Below the pieces are notes generated by a model. It was given only the letters and a program-made list of their open reading frames with translations. It made no database searches and was not told the DNA's origin. A DNA stretch of 64,000 nucleotides. It comes from Roseateles asaccharophilus. GTDB lineage: Bacteria > Pseudomonadota > Gammaproteobacteria > Burkholderiales > Burkholderiaceae_C. Made by a program: the position numbers and the translations under genes. Positions within the stretch are counted from its first letter, which is position 1; each line of letters starts with the position of its first letter. Below are positions 43,691 through 52,229 of the stretch, in pieces. The DNA lies in contig NZ_SNXE01000008.1 of assembly GCF_004362405.1 (NCBI RefSeq), positions 62,001 through 126,000 on the forward strand, given 5' to 3'.

Positions 43691-46068
43691 GGCGAGCCGC
43701 GCTGGCGCTCTGCCTGCTGACCACGGCACTGAGCACACAGGCCCAGGCCCTGCTGCGGCCGCAGCTGACGGCCGAGCAGGCCGCGCGCCATCAGGCGGCA
43801 GACTATCTGCAGGGCTGGCAGCCGCAGCCGCTGGACCCCAGCGCCTGGCGGCCGGACTGGATCGTCGCGGCCGATGGCAGCGGCACGCACCGCACGGTGC
43901 AGGCCGCGCTCGATGCCCTGCCGGCCGCCGAGGCCGCCAAGGCCGGGGCGGCCGGGGAGGGGCGGCGGCGCTACATCCTCGTCAAGCCCGGCGTGTACCG
44001 CGAGCCCCTGTGTGCCCGCGGCAAGGCGCCGTTCACGCTCTACGGCGACCCGACCGCGCCGCGGCCCACCCTGGTGGAGGGGCGTTACAGCGCCCAGCCC
44101 AAGCCCGTGGGGCAGGCGGTGAATGCCTGCGTGGGCGCGGCCGAGGCTGCGAGCTACGGCACGGCCGGCAGCGCCAGCGTGGCCCTGATCGGCGAGGGCA
44201 TCCAGCTGCTGCACCTGCGCATCGTCAATGACGCGATGGACGGTGTGCGCCTGGGCCAGGGCTATCCACCTGGCGCGGGTGAGCGCGGCGGCGCCCAGGC
44301 CGTGGCCCTGCTGCTGCAGGGCGACCGCCACCAGCTGCAGCAGCTGGAGCTGCTGGGCCACCAGGACACCTTCTGCGTGGCCCGCGAGGCCCAGCGTCCC
44401 GGGCCGGCCCGCGTCCATGTGCGCGACAGCCTGATCGCCGGCGATGTGGATTTCATCTTCGGCAATGCCAGCCTGGTGATCGAGGGCGGCACCGTGCTCA
44501 GCCGCGCCGGCCGCCGTGCGCCGGGCGAGCCCGGCCATGTGCTGGCGCCCAGCACCCTGACGAGCGAGCCCTACGGCTTTTTGCTCAGCGGCGTGCGCAT
44601 GCGGGCCGAGCCCGGCCTGCGGGACGGCAGCGCCTCCCTGGGCCGCGCCTGGGACCAGGGCGTGAAGCCCGGCAGCTGGCGCGCCGATCTGCCGGAGGGC
44701 ACACGGCCCAATGGCCAGGCCCTGATCCGCGACAGCGAGCTGGGCCCGCATCTGGGGCCCTGGGCGGCCAGCACCGCGCGCCGCCCTTTCGAGGCCGGCG
44801 TCAACCGCCTGAGCGAATTCAACAACCGCGCCGCTCCGCGCGACTGGGGCCGCGAACGCCTGGCGCTGGACGATGGCTGGGCCGCGGCCGAGGGCGGCAC
44901 CACGGGCGGCAGCGCGGCGGCGCCCGAGGATGTGTACGAGGTCCACAACCGCGCCGAGCTGGAGCGGGCGCTGGCGGCGGGCAGCCGGCCCAAGATCATC
45001 CGCCTGCACCGCCGCATCGACCTCAGCCGCGACGCGCAGGACCGGCCGTTGGGCTATGAGGACTACCGCGACCCGGACTTCGACTTCCAGGCCTATGTGC
45101 AGACCTTTGACCCCGCGCGCTGGGGCCGGCGTCCGCCCGAGGGCCCGCTGGAAGAGGCGCGCAAGCGCTCGGTGCGGCGCCAGGCCGAGCGCGTGGTGCT
45201 GCGCCTGCCCTCCAACACCACCCTGATCGGCGTGGGCCCGGAGGCCGGCTTCATCAACGGCATGGTGCTGCTGGAGCGGGTGCAGAACCTGATCCTGCGC
45301 GGCCTGCATTTCGCCGATGCCTACGACTTCTTCCCCGCCTGGGACCCGAATGACAACGCGGCGGGCGAGTGGAACTCGGAGTACGACACCCTGTCCTTGC
45401 GCGGCGCCCGCCATGTGTGGATCGACCACTGCAGCTTTGACGACGGCCCGCGCGTGGACGGCCAGGCCCGCGTGGCCCTGGGCCGCCCCCTGCAGCATCA
45501 CGACGGGCTGCTGGACATCACCCAGCAGTCCGATCTGGTCACCGTGTCCTGGAACCGCTTCAGCCGCCACGACAAGACCACCCTGGTGGGCGGCAGCGAC
45601 GCCCACCGCCAGGACGAGGGCCGGCTGCGCGTGACTTTCCATCACAACCTCTGGGAGGCGGTGAAGGAACGCACGCCGCGGGTGCGCTACGGCCAGGTCC
45701 ATCTCTACAACAACCTCTTCGTGGGCCGCAGCGCCGCGGCCGGCGGCGGGGACTATGCCTATGGCTACTCCATCGGCGTGGGCCTGCGTTCGCGCATCGT
45801 GAGCGAGGCCAATGTCTTCGAGACCTCGTCCGACATCCCCAGCCGCCAGCTCGTGCGCCTGCTCAAGGGTCAGGGCTTGCGCGACAGCGGCTCTGCGCAC
45901 AACGGCCGGCCCATCGATCTGCTGGCCCTGCTGCGCGAGGCCCATCCCGAGGCCGCGTTGATCGAAGAGCCGGGCTGGAGCCCGCTGCTGCGCGGCCCGC
46001 TGGACCCCGCCGAGGCCGTGGCGCAGCGGGTGCGTGCCGGCGCCGGTGCAATAATCCAGTCCAATTGA
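43687..46068 (+). CDS. Secreted fusion: CE8 pectin methylesterase plus PL1 pectate lyase
   Basis: The 793-residue secreted chain (signal peptide about 1-20) joins two pectinases. Residues 55-405 are a CE8 methylesterase: VAADGSGTHRTVQAA, GHQDTF with Asp227, GDVDFIFGNA with Asp255, and GRAWD with Arg321. Residues 415-793 are a PL1 lyase: VWIDHCSFDDG, DGLLDITQQSDLVTVSWNRF, RVTFHHNLWE and RTPRVRYGQVHLYNN with the catalytic Arg region. Demethylation is a prerequisite for pectate-lyase attack, so both steps sit on one molecule. The linker is short (about 405-415, Gly/Ala-rich). Confidence 0.92.
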   Translation: MRRAALALCLLTTALSTQAQALLRPQLTAEQAARHQAADYLQGWQPQPLDPSAWRPDWIVAADGSGTHRTVQAALDALPAAEAAKAGAAGEGRRRYILVKPGVYREPLCARGKAPFTLYGDPTAPRPTLVEGRYSAQPKPVGQAVNACVGAAEAASYGTAGSASVALIGEGIQLLHLRIVNDAMDGVRLGQGYPPGAGERGGAQAVALLLQGDRHQLQQLELLGHQDTFCVAREAQRPGPARVHVRDSLIAGDVDFIFGNASLVIEGGTVLSRAGRRAPGEPGHVLAPSTLTSEPYGFLLSGVRMRAEPGLRDGSASLGRAWDQGVKPGSWRADLPEGTRPNGQALIRDSELGPHLGPWAASTARRPFEAGVNRLSEFNNRAAPRDWGRERLALDDGWAAAEGGTTGGSAAAPEDVYEVHNRAELERALAAGSRPKIIRLHRRIDLSRDAQDRPLGYEDYRDPDFDFQAYVQTFDPARWGRRPPEGPLEEARKRSVRRQAERVVLRLPSNTTLIGVGPEAGFINGMVLLERVQNLILRGLHFADAYDFFPAWDPNDNAAGEWNSEYDTLSLRGARHVWIDHCSFDDGPRVDGQARVALGRPLQHHDGLLDITQQSDLVTVSWNRFSRHDKTTLVGGSDAHRQDEGRLRVTFHHNLWEAVKERTPRVRYGQVHLYNNLFVGRSAAAGGGDYAYGYSIGVGLRSRIVSEANVFETSSDIPSRQLVRLLKGQGLRDSGSAHNGRPIDLLALLREAHPEAALIEEPGWSPLLRGPLDPAEAVAQRVRAGAGAIIQSN

Positions 46069-46096
46069 AACGCCAGACCAAACAAAGCGAAACGGC

Positions 46097-46912
46097 ATGG
46101 ACGACGATCTGAACGAGGGCGGTAAACAACAGCCCGAATCGGTGGCGGCGGTGCTCAAGGTTTTCGCCATCCTGCAGGCCCTGTCCGAGCAGCGCGATAC
46201 CGGCATCTCCGATCTGTCGGTGCGTCTGGCCATGCCCAAGGCCACGGTCTACCGCTTTCTGCAGACCATGAAGACCCTGGGCTATGTCAGCCAGGAGAGC
46301 GACAGCGAGCGCTACGGCCTGACCATGAAGGCCTTCGAGCTCGGCGCCAAGGCCTTGCAATACCCCGATCTGGTGGAGCTGGCCAAGCACCATATGCAGA
46401 TGCTGGCCGACGCCACCGGCGAGACCGTGCACCTGGGCACCCTGATCGACTCCGAGATCATCTATGTGCACAAGGTGGACTCGCGCCATATGCTGGGCAT
46501 GTACTCCCGCGTGGGTCGGCGCGCGCCCATCCACTGCACGGCCATCGGCAAGGTGCTGATGGCCTGGGAGCATCCCGAGCGGCGCCAGCGCGTGCTGCAG
46601 GGCGCGGAGTTCAAGCGCTTTCGCGACAAGACCATCGTCGAGCCCGCGGCCTTTGCCGCCGAGCTGGAACGCGTCAAGGCCCAGGGCTTTGGCGAGGACC
46701 GCGAGGAGTTCGACGACCACATCCGCTGCCTGGGTGTGCCCATCTTCGACCGCCTGGGCCAGCCCATCGCCGGCATGAGCGTGAGCTTTCCCACCTTCCG
46801 CTACGACGAGGCCAAGGCCCCCGAGGTGGTGAAGATGCTGCAGGACGCCAGCCGCGATATCTCGGCCCGCCTGGGTTGCAGCAAGTTCCCGCTTGATAGC
46901 AAGGCTGGCTAG
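46097..46912 (+). CDS. kdgR: IclR-family regulator, probable KdgR
   Basis: The 271-residue regulator has an N-terminal winged helix (AVLKVFAILQALSEQRD, LAMPKATVYRFLQTMKTLGY) and a C-terminal IclR effector domain (GMYSRVGRRAPIHCTAIGKVLMAW). IclR proteins named KdgR repress pectin genes and are released by KDG. Its place at the end of the pectin operon supports the name, but the target sites are inferred. The upstream sequence contains TTGAAACGCC (46065-46074) and GCGAAACGG half-sites, hinting at autoregulation. No clear Shine-Dalgarno is present. Confidence 0.85.
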   Translation: MDDDLNEGGKQQPESVAAVLKVFAILQALSEQRDTGISDLSVRLAMPKATVYRFLQTMKTLGYVSQESDSERYGLTMKAFELGAKALQYPDLVELAKHHMQMLADATGETVHLGTLIDSEIIYVHKVDSRHMLGMYSRVGRRAPIHCTAIGKVLMAWEHPERRQRVLQGAEFKRFRDKTIVEPAAFAAELERVKAQGFGEDREEFDDHIRCLGVPIFDRLGQPIAGMSVSFPTFRYDEAKAPEVVKMLQDASRDISARLGCSKFPLDSKAG

Positions 46913-46990
46913 GCCTCGTTTCCATCGCCAGCCCAGACAGGCCTGGCACGCCGCCGGCGCCAGCATGGCGCTTGGCGGCGCCACGAGGCC
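46912..46990. terminator. Inverted repeats between convergent kdgR and sugE
   Basis: GGCCTCGT (46912-46919) pairs with ACGAGGCC (46983-46990), and an inner GGCGCCAGC/GGCGGCGCC region adds further symmetry. There is no T-run, so it may be a convergent-gene hairpin rather than a classical terminator. Confidence 0.35.
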
Positions 46991-47008
46991 GCGTTTGGGG
47001 CAAGGACG

Positions 47009-47326
47009 TCAGTGCGCCAGTTTCAAGGTGGCCACACCGGCCACGATGAGCAGCACGCCGATATAGCGCATCAGCGTGCCCGGATCGCCATAGACCAGGA
47101 CGCCCACCAGGAAGGTGCCCGCCGCACCGATGCCGGTCCAGACGGCGTAGGCCGTGCCCATGGGAATATGGCGCTGGGCAAGCCACAGAAAAAATCCGCT
47201 GCCCGCCATGAAGGCCACGGCAATCGCGATGCCCGACCACCGTGTCTGCGGCTCCTGCGCCATCTTCAAGCCCACGGGCCAGCCAATTTCAAGCAGACCC
47301 GCCAGAACCAGATAAATCCAACTCAT
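47009..47326 (-). CDS. sugE: SugE/Gdx-type small multidrug-resistance exporter
   Basis: The 105-residue, four-helix inner-membrane protein of the SMR family has the normal length. LLEIGWPVGLKMAQ (with the essential Glu13) and IPMGTAYAVWTGIGAAGT place it in the SugE (guanidinium exporter) branch rather than EmrE. GGAAGG nine bases upstream supports ATG 47326 rather than 47335. I looked for guanidine riboswitch motifs upstream and saw none that I could recognise. Confidence 0.9.
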   Translation of the reverse strand: MSWIYLVLAGLLEIGWPVGLKMAQEPQTRWSGIAIAVAFMAGSGFFLWLAQRHIPMGTAYAVWTGIGAAGTFLVGVLVYGDPGTLMRYIGVLLIVAGVATLKLAH

Positions 47327-47440
47327 CCCAAGCACCTTCCTGATTGGCCTGCGGCGCTGGCCGCTGGCGTTGCGGCGATCCTATGCCGCCAAACATGGCG
47401 TCGCCCCGGACATTCTCGGTGTTCTGTCGCCGAGAACGGT

Positions 47441-47635
47441 TCAGCAAGCCGAGGCCTGCATCCCAAAGGGCCTGAGCAACTCCGCGACTCGGCCCGTCCT
47501 GCACAAGCCAACGAATGCGGCGTTGAAGCGCTCCGCCATATCGGCCGTGACCCGTGCTCGACTCAGGCCAAAGGAGTAGGCCATGCGCACGACCACGCCC
47601 GCAAGCTGAATTTCACGCAGGGCGTGCTGGGCGAT
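47441..47635 (-). pseudogene. Possible C-terminal remnant of a solute-binding protein
   Basis: A 64-codon minus-strand frame without a start follows two in-frame stops. It reads REIQLAGVVVRMAYSFGLSR then ADMAERFNAAFVGLCRTGRV and AELLRPFGM, the look of the last helix of a periplasmic binding protein. The upstream part of such a gene is not recognisable. The 458-base stretch 47327-47784 contains no other gene that I can support. Confidence 0.35.
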
Positions 47636-47784
47636 TCACTAGGCGATGAGGCCGCGTGGGCCAGCTTGAGCGACCGTAGGGCCTCAAAGAGCGTTTAGCC
47701 GTTCGCCTGAGGGTGTCTGCCAAGCCGAAGGTCAAGGTGTGTTCAGTGAAGACATGCCGGGCATTCGACTGACCTGACATCGAA

Positions 47785-48093
47785 ATGCGCCTAGGCGAGA
47801 ATCTGCGCATGGAGCAAATGAAGCCACCCTACAAGGTCCGGACGTGGGTCCGCGTGCTTGCCGCCATCGTCGTACTTCTCAGCTGTGTGGCTGTGGTCAA
47901 TAACGTCCTGGTAGCACTTCACGAGAACCACTGGCCTCTGACCCTAGGTGAGGTCCCGGACTTGGTCCTTTCTGCAGGCCTGCTGACCTTGTTCGCCTGG
48001 GTGGCAGCCACTGGGCGGGTGCCGCGATGGACCAGTCGCTGGTTGGCACAAGACATGAATCGCATGCGTGCACCTGCACGTCGTTCGCGATGA
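47785..48093 (+). CDS. Small hypothetical membrane protein
   Basis: A 102-codon frame with two hydrophobic helices (VRVLAAIVVLLSCVAVVNNVLVAL and DLVLSAGLLTLFAWVAATG) and a positively charged C-terminus. In-frame ATGs at 47809 and 47818 are alternative starts; GGAG lies just before 47818. I do not recognise the family. The surrounding region has fewer genes and lower GC than elsewhere in the window. Confidence 0.5.
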   Translation: MRLGENLRMEQMKPPYKVRTWVRVLAAIVVLLSCVAVVNNVLVALHENHWPLTLGEVPDLVLSAGLLTLFAWVAATGRVPRWTSRWLAQDMNRMRAPARRSR

Positions 48094-48194
48094 ATTGCGC
48101 GGACGCATAGCGTCCATACAAAGCAGTCGATCACCGACCACAGCCCCCATCGATGGCTGCGTCTCCAACGCCGTTAAGTCAATTCTGGTCCCTC

Positions 48195-48214
48195 GAGCCG
48201 AGCCGAGCCGAGCC
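48195..48214. repeat. Four tandem GAGCC units
   Basis: Four perfect 5-base GAGCC copies lie in the 247-base gap between the small membrane protein and the TerB-like gene. GGGGCTCGCGAG follows, so the region can fold with GAGCC/GGCTC pairing. Such short tandem units can vary by slippage. Nothing else of note is seen in this gap. Confidence 0.7.
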
Positions 48215-48340
48215 GGGGCTCGCGAGCGACTCCTTGCGCCTGCCCAGCCGGCTGCCGCAAACACGAAGCCCGCCCTGCGATGTCGCTAGACTGTAGCGAT
48301 CGGTCTTCTCTCGCCCCTTGCCAGCGATCGACACCCGCCT

Positions 48341-49522
48341 ATGGACACTCCGCCCCTGCTTTGCGCACCATCCTTCGTCGACGCCGAACAGGTCGTCGCC
48401 GAGCCCTTGCGCTTCAAAGCCCGGCTGGCGATTGGCGAGGATGCCTATACCTCGCTGCGCATGATCAACCGCACCCGCGAGGTGTGGGATGTGCTGGGCG
48501 CTGCTGGCGCAGGTGCGGCGGTGGCCAAGACCGGCATGGTGGCGGGACTGCTGGGGGCATCGGCCACGCCGATCGGATGGGTGGCGCTGGCGGCACTGGC
48601 TTCCGGTGGCGCCTGCTACGGCATGTACCGGCTGCTGGGCAACACCAAGGGCGAGCGGGTCATCGAGATCCCCAAGTACCTCAACACGCCGCTGGACACC
48701 TTGGGCTTGGCGATCTTCGACATGATTGCGCCGCTCGCGCTTCGGCTGGCTGCGGTCGATGGCGAGATCGAGGCCGCGGAACGCGCATTCCTGATTCGCT
48801 ATCTCGTCGATGACTGGGGCATGAATCGGCGTTTCGTTGAGCAGGCCGTGGCAGCCGTCGAGCCGCGGCTGATGGAGGGCTCGATCGAGTCGATGGCGGC
48901 GGAGGCCGCCGAGTTCTTGCATCTGAACCCGGATTGCAAGCACCAGGCCATTGCCAAGGATCTGGGCGCTTTTCTGCGCGCGATGCTGGAAACCGGTGGG
49001 CCGCTGAGTGAGGCCGAAGAGCAGGCGCTTGCCACTACGGTGCAACTGGTCGCCACCGCGCCACCGGGCGAGATGGCTGAGGCCTGGGCGCGGGCCATGA
49101 CGCTTGCTGGCGCCGGCGCCGGGCAGGTGAAAACCGTGCTCACCGATGCGACCGGCTGGGCGCTGGAGCGCTTGCCCAGCGAAGAACGGATCAAGGCCGG
49201 TGCGAGTGAAGCTGCGACGCGGGCCTATGTTGCCGCACGGCAAGCGACCGACTGGACCCGAGATCAGCTGCCGAGTGGTGATCAGGTGAAAGTGGTCATG
49301 GGCGAAGCAAGCGCGCAGGCTCTCGCGGCAGCCCGCAAGGCTGCGGCATTGACGCGCGAGCGCTTGCCGAGCGCGGAACAGGTGAAGACGCAAGCGGCCG
49401 AGGTCGCTGGCTTGGCCGCCGAGCGTACGGCCGATGTGGCGAAGAGGGGGCTGGCCTGGGCGCAAGAAAAGGTGGCGGTTCGCTTGCCCAAACGGGACAA
49501 AGAGCCGCCTGGCGGCCAATAG
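48341..49522 (+). CDS. TerB-like domain protein with C-terminal repeats
   Basis: The 393-residue protein has a glycine-rich membrane-like segment (about 45-100; AAGAGAAVAKTG, GLLGASATPIGWVALAALASGG), then a TerB-like helical domain (about 115-265; DMIAPLALRLAAVDGEIEAAERAFLIRYL). From about 285 come three helical repeats punctuated by ERLPSEERIK, QLPSGDQVK and ERLPSAEQVK, about 38 residues apart. TerB-like domains occur in tellurite-resistance and DjlA-type proteins; the function here is unknown. It is monocistronic in a gene-poor patch. Confidence 0.68.
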   Translation: MDTPPLLCAPSFVDAEQVVAEPLRFKARLAIGEDAYTSLRMINRTREVWDVLGAAGAGAAVAKTGMVAGLLGASATPIGWVALAALASGGACYGMYRLLGNTKGERVIEIPKYLNTPLDTLGLAIFDMIAPLALRLAAVDGEIEAAERAFLIRYLVDDWGMNRRFVEQAVAAVEPRLMEGSIESMAAEAAEFLHLNPDCKHQAIAKDLGAFLRAMLETGGPLSEAEEQALATTVQLVATAPPGEMAEAWARAMTLAGAGAGQVKTVLTDATGWALERLPSEERIKAGASEAATRAYVAARQATDWTRDQLPSGDQVKVVMGEASAQALAAARKAAALTRERLPSAEQVKTQAAEVAGLAAERTADVAKRGLAWAQEKVAVRLPKRDKEPPGGQ

Positions 49523-49783
49523 GATCAAGCTACGGTCGATCGCGTCCTGCCCGGTCGCCGAGTTTGCCGTCGACAGTCGCTGATCAGGGTGCTTTCTGCG
49601 CCTGAGTGGCCGCTTTCGGGCACGCACGCGAACTGACACTTCTGGCCGGTTCCATGGGTTGCTGATCGAGCCGGAAAGCAGCTCCACAGCCCAAACGCGA
49701 TGGCGTCGAGCTTGACCCAGGGCGACATCCCCAGAGGTGTATCAGCGCATCTTGTCCGGCCCTCAACTCGACGGCAGACCATC

Positions 49784-49870
49784 ATGGGCACCCTTGCCAA
49801 TGCGGCTCATCGCGAGCCTTGGAACAAGGGCAAGATCGTCGGCAGGAAGGCTCCGTTCAAGCTCAGTGAT
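49784..49870 (+). pseudogene. N-terminal remnant of a phage-type tyrosine integrase
   Basis: Twenty-nine codons read MGTLANAAHREPWNKGKIVG then RKAPFKLSD. PWNKGKxVGxKAPxKL is the conserved N-terminal block of a common proteobacterial integrase family, which continues with IWAIRVRLQL. That continuation is absent in all three frames, so only a fragment remains. It lies about 115 bases from the 3' end of tRNA-Ala, a usual integrase target. The rest of 49523-49984 (462 bases) has no gene I can support. Confidence 0.6.
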
Positions 49871-49940
49871 GGACTCAGACGGTGGTGTGTTCGGATGCAT
49901 GAGCTTGGATGTTTGGCGGTGAGCCGGGCCCAAGTCGATC

Positions 49941-49975
49941 GAACAAAAGAAAAAGGCCTTGAAGATCAAGGCCTT
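49941..49975 (-). terminator. Terminator of tRNA-Ala
   Basis: Read on the minus strand, AAGGCCTTGA and TCAAGGCCTT (49966-49975 with 49953-49962) form a perfect 10-base stem with a TCT loop. TTTCTTTTG follows, a good U-tract, ten bases past the tRNA 3' end. Confidence 0.85.
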
Positions 49976-49984
49976 AGAAGAGTT

Positions 49985-50060
<76 letters not shown>

Positions 50061-50245
50061 ACGGCGCGGGCCAGTATAGCGCTGCGAAATCGAGCTTGTG
50101 CTACCCGGTCTCATGGGAGTTACGGGTTTTCTGCCACTGCCGGCGGGCTTGGCTTTGCGACACTCGGGGCGAGCCTGGTGCCAAAACGCATGGCGTCGGT
50201 CGCACGATGCAGAGCGTCCCAGGGCTCGACTCAAGGAGGGTGTCC

Positions 50246-51121
50246 ATGTCTGGCGCGTCGCCGCAGTGGTTCGATGAGCAGTACAACAACCGGGCTCGTG
50301 TGCCCGACAGCGCCCGCATCATGGCGCGCTGGACCGAGGCTTCGGCCCTGAGCCGGGAACTCTCGCCGCAAGCGAAGCTGGATCTGGCTTATGGCGCGGC
50401 GCCGAGTGAGCGACTGGACCTGTTTCCGGCTCAGGTCGATCAGCCCGCACCCGTCCTGGTCTTCCTGCATGGGGGCTATTGGCGAGCCCTGGACAAGTCG
50501 GACCACTCCTTCATCGCGCCCGTGTTCAGCGATGAGGGGGCCCTGGTGATCGTGCCCAACTACGCCCTCTGTCCCGCGGTGAGCATCGAGCACATCGCCC
50601 TGCAGCTCTGCCAGGCGCTGGCCTGGACCTGGCGCCATGTGGCCGATTACGGGGGCGATCCCAATCGCATCATCCTGGTCGGGCATTCGGCCGGCGGACA
50701 TCTGGCGGCGATGCTGGCCTGCTGCGACTGGAAGGCCGTGGCGCGGGATCTGCCGCGGCATCTGGTCAAGGGCGTGCTGTCCATCTCGGGCTTGCATGAT
50801 CTGGCGCCCATTCGTCGCACGCCTTTTCTGCAGGCCGATCTTGGCCTGGATGCGCGCGCGGTGCGACGGCTCTCGCCGGTGCATTTCCCGGCACCCCAGG
50901 CGCCCATCTACTGCGTGGTCGGCGCCCAGGAGAGCGAGGAGTTCCGGCGCCAGAATCAGTTGCTGCGCCAGGCCTGGGGCGAGAGCGTGGTGCCCCATTG
51001 CGAGGAGCTGCCGGGCCTGAATCACTTCGACATCCTGCGCGATCTGGTGGATCCGCAGGGCCGCAGTCACCAGCTGACGCGCAAGCTGCTGGATTTGCGC
51101 TGGTACAGCGCATTGCTCTGA
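50246..51121 (+). CDS. Alpha/beta hydrolase, kynurenine formamidase-like
   Basis: The 291-residue hydrolase has HGGYW at 75-79, the oxyanion motif of the arylformamidase branch, and the nucleophile elbow GHSAGGH with Ser148. A His in LPGLNHFDIL is the likely catalytic histidine. Such enzymes hydrolyse N-formylkynurenine in tryptophan breakdown, but no other kynurenine-pathway gene is nearby, so another ester or amide is possible. AAGGAGGG at 50233-50240 fixes ATG 50246; the open frame upstream runs through the tRNA and is not real. Confidence 0.85.
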   Translation: MSGASPQWFDEQYNNRARVPDSARIMARWTEASALSRELSPQAKLDLAYGAAPSERLDLFPAQVDQPAPVLVFLHGGYWRALDKSDHSFIAPVFSDEGALVIVPNYALCPAVSIEHIALQLCQALAWTWRHVADYGGDPNRIILVGHSAGGHLAAMLACCDWKAVARDLPRHLVKGVLSISGLHDLAPIRRTPFLQADLGLDARAVRRLSPVHFPAPQAPIYCVVGAQESEEFRRQNQLLRQAWGESVVPHCEELPGLNHFDILRDLVDPQGRSHQLTRKLLDLRWYSALL

Positions 51122-51134
51122 GCCGGGGCCGGCT

Positions 51135-51353
51135 TCAGTGCTCCAGGCCGCCCAGGAAGTACTTGATCACGCCCTTGGCGGCATAGCCGACCAGGCCGAA
51201 ACCCAGGCCCAGCAGCAGGATGAAGGTGCCGAAGCGGCCCGCCTTGGACTCGCGCGCCAGCTGGATGATGATAAATACCATATAGAGCATGAAGGCCCCG
51301 ACCCCGAAGCTGAGGCCGAAGGTGGCAATCTGCTCTTCGCTGAAACCAAACAT
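51135..51353 (-). CDS. DUF2788 small membrane protein
   Basis: A 72-residue protein with two hydrophobic helices, starting MFGFSEEQIATFGLSFGVGA and ending GYAAKGVIKYFLGGLEH. This matches DUF2788, found mainly in betaproteobacteria and of unknown role. ATG 51353 shares one base with the stop of the upstream DUF2189 gene (TGATG), so they are cotranslated. Confidence 0.8.
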   Translation of the reverse strand: MFGFSEEQIATFGLSFGVGAFMLYMVFIIIQLARESKAGRFGTFILLLGLGFGLVGYAAKGVIKYFLGGLEH

Positions 51354-52147
51354 CAGAGGGCTCGCACCAGGTCGCGGTAGGCATGCCAGCTGGCATGACC
51401 CAGCAGCGGCAGCAAGGGAATCAGGCCCAGCATCAGCGTGAGCATGCCCAGCAGGCTGAGGCTCAGCAGCAGCAGGGCCCACAGGGCCACGGGCGCGGGA
51501 TGCTCCATCACCACGCGCCAGCTGGTGTAGACGGCGCCCAGCACCGAGATGTCGCGATCCAGCAGCATGGGGATGGCCACCACCGTGGAGGCGAACACCG
51601 GCGCGGCCAGCAGCGCACCCAGACCCAGCCAGATCTCGAAGAGCATGCTGCGCTCATCCAGCACCACATGGCGTGCAAAGTCCAGCGGCGTGTCCACCGG
51701 CGCACTGGCCAGGGCCGTGATCAGGGAGGCAGAGGTGATGACCCAGCCGGCCCCTGCAAAGGCCAGCAGCAGGCCAAAGATCACCAAGCGGCCGCCGCGC
51801 TCGCGTTGCGGACGCCAGGCGCTGCGCACCGTGTGCCAGCCCGGGCGCTCGCCCCGCTCCAAGGCGCGGCTGATGGCATAAAAACCCGTGGCCAGAATGG
51901 GGCCGACGAGCAAAAAGGCCGAGAACGCCACGGCCAGCAGCCAGAAATGATGGCGTGCCCAAAACAGGATCAGGCCGCCCGCCAGAGCCAGCAGCAGGCC
52001 TTGCAACAGGGAAGGACCGGGGCAGGCCTTCAGATCCTGCCAGCCGCGCGCCAGCCAGCCCAGGGGGCGCAGCATGGGGATGGGGCGTACGCCAAAGGCG
52101 CGGGACTCCTGCAAGGCTTTTTCGGTGCTTCGCATCTTGGGGGGCAT
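51353..52147 (-). CDS. DUF2189 polytopic membrane protein
   Basis: The 264-residue protein has six or seven hydrophobic helices; PIPMLRPLGWLARGWQDLKA near the N-terminus and HPAPVALWALLLLSLSLLGMLT near the C-terminus fit DUF2189. The function is unknown. An in-frame Met at 52135 is an alternative start. Forms a two-gene minus-strand unit with DUF2788. Confidence 0.82.
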   Translation of the reverse strand: MPPKMRSTEKALQESRAFGVRPIPMLRPLGWLARGWQDLKACPGPSLLQGLLLALAGGLILFWARHHFWLLAVAFSAFLLVGPILATGFYAISRALERGERPGWHTVRSAWRPQRERGGRLVIFGLLLAFAGAGWVITSASLITALASAPVDTPLDFARHVVLDERSMLFEIWLGLGALLAAPVFASTVVAIPMLLDRDISVLGAVYTSWRVVMEHPAPVALWALLLLSLSLLGMLTLMLGLIPLLPLLGHASWHAYRDLVRAL

Positions 52148-52229
52148 GCTGCCAGTGAGATCCGGTAAGGGCCTTGATGCGGGTCAAGGCTCGGGCCTGC
52201 CCGAGCTGGCTGAGGCCCAGGCCGGTGCT

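Noticed and set aside
43633-46245. An 870-codon minus-strand frame opposite the CE8-PL1 gene
   Set aside because: High-GC antisense shadow: low-complexity His/Gly/Ala-rich translation, no known motif, and the plus strand is a clear enzyme.
47336-47460. A guanidine riboswitch before sugE
   Set aside because: SugE exporters are often riboswitch-controlled, but I could find neither the ykkC-type helices nor the loop motifs of the known guanidine classes here.
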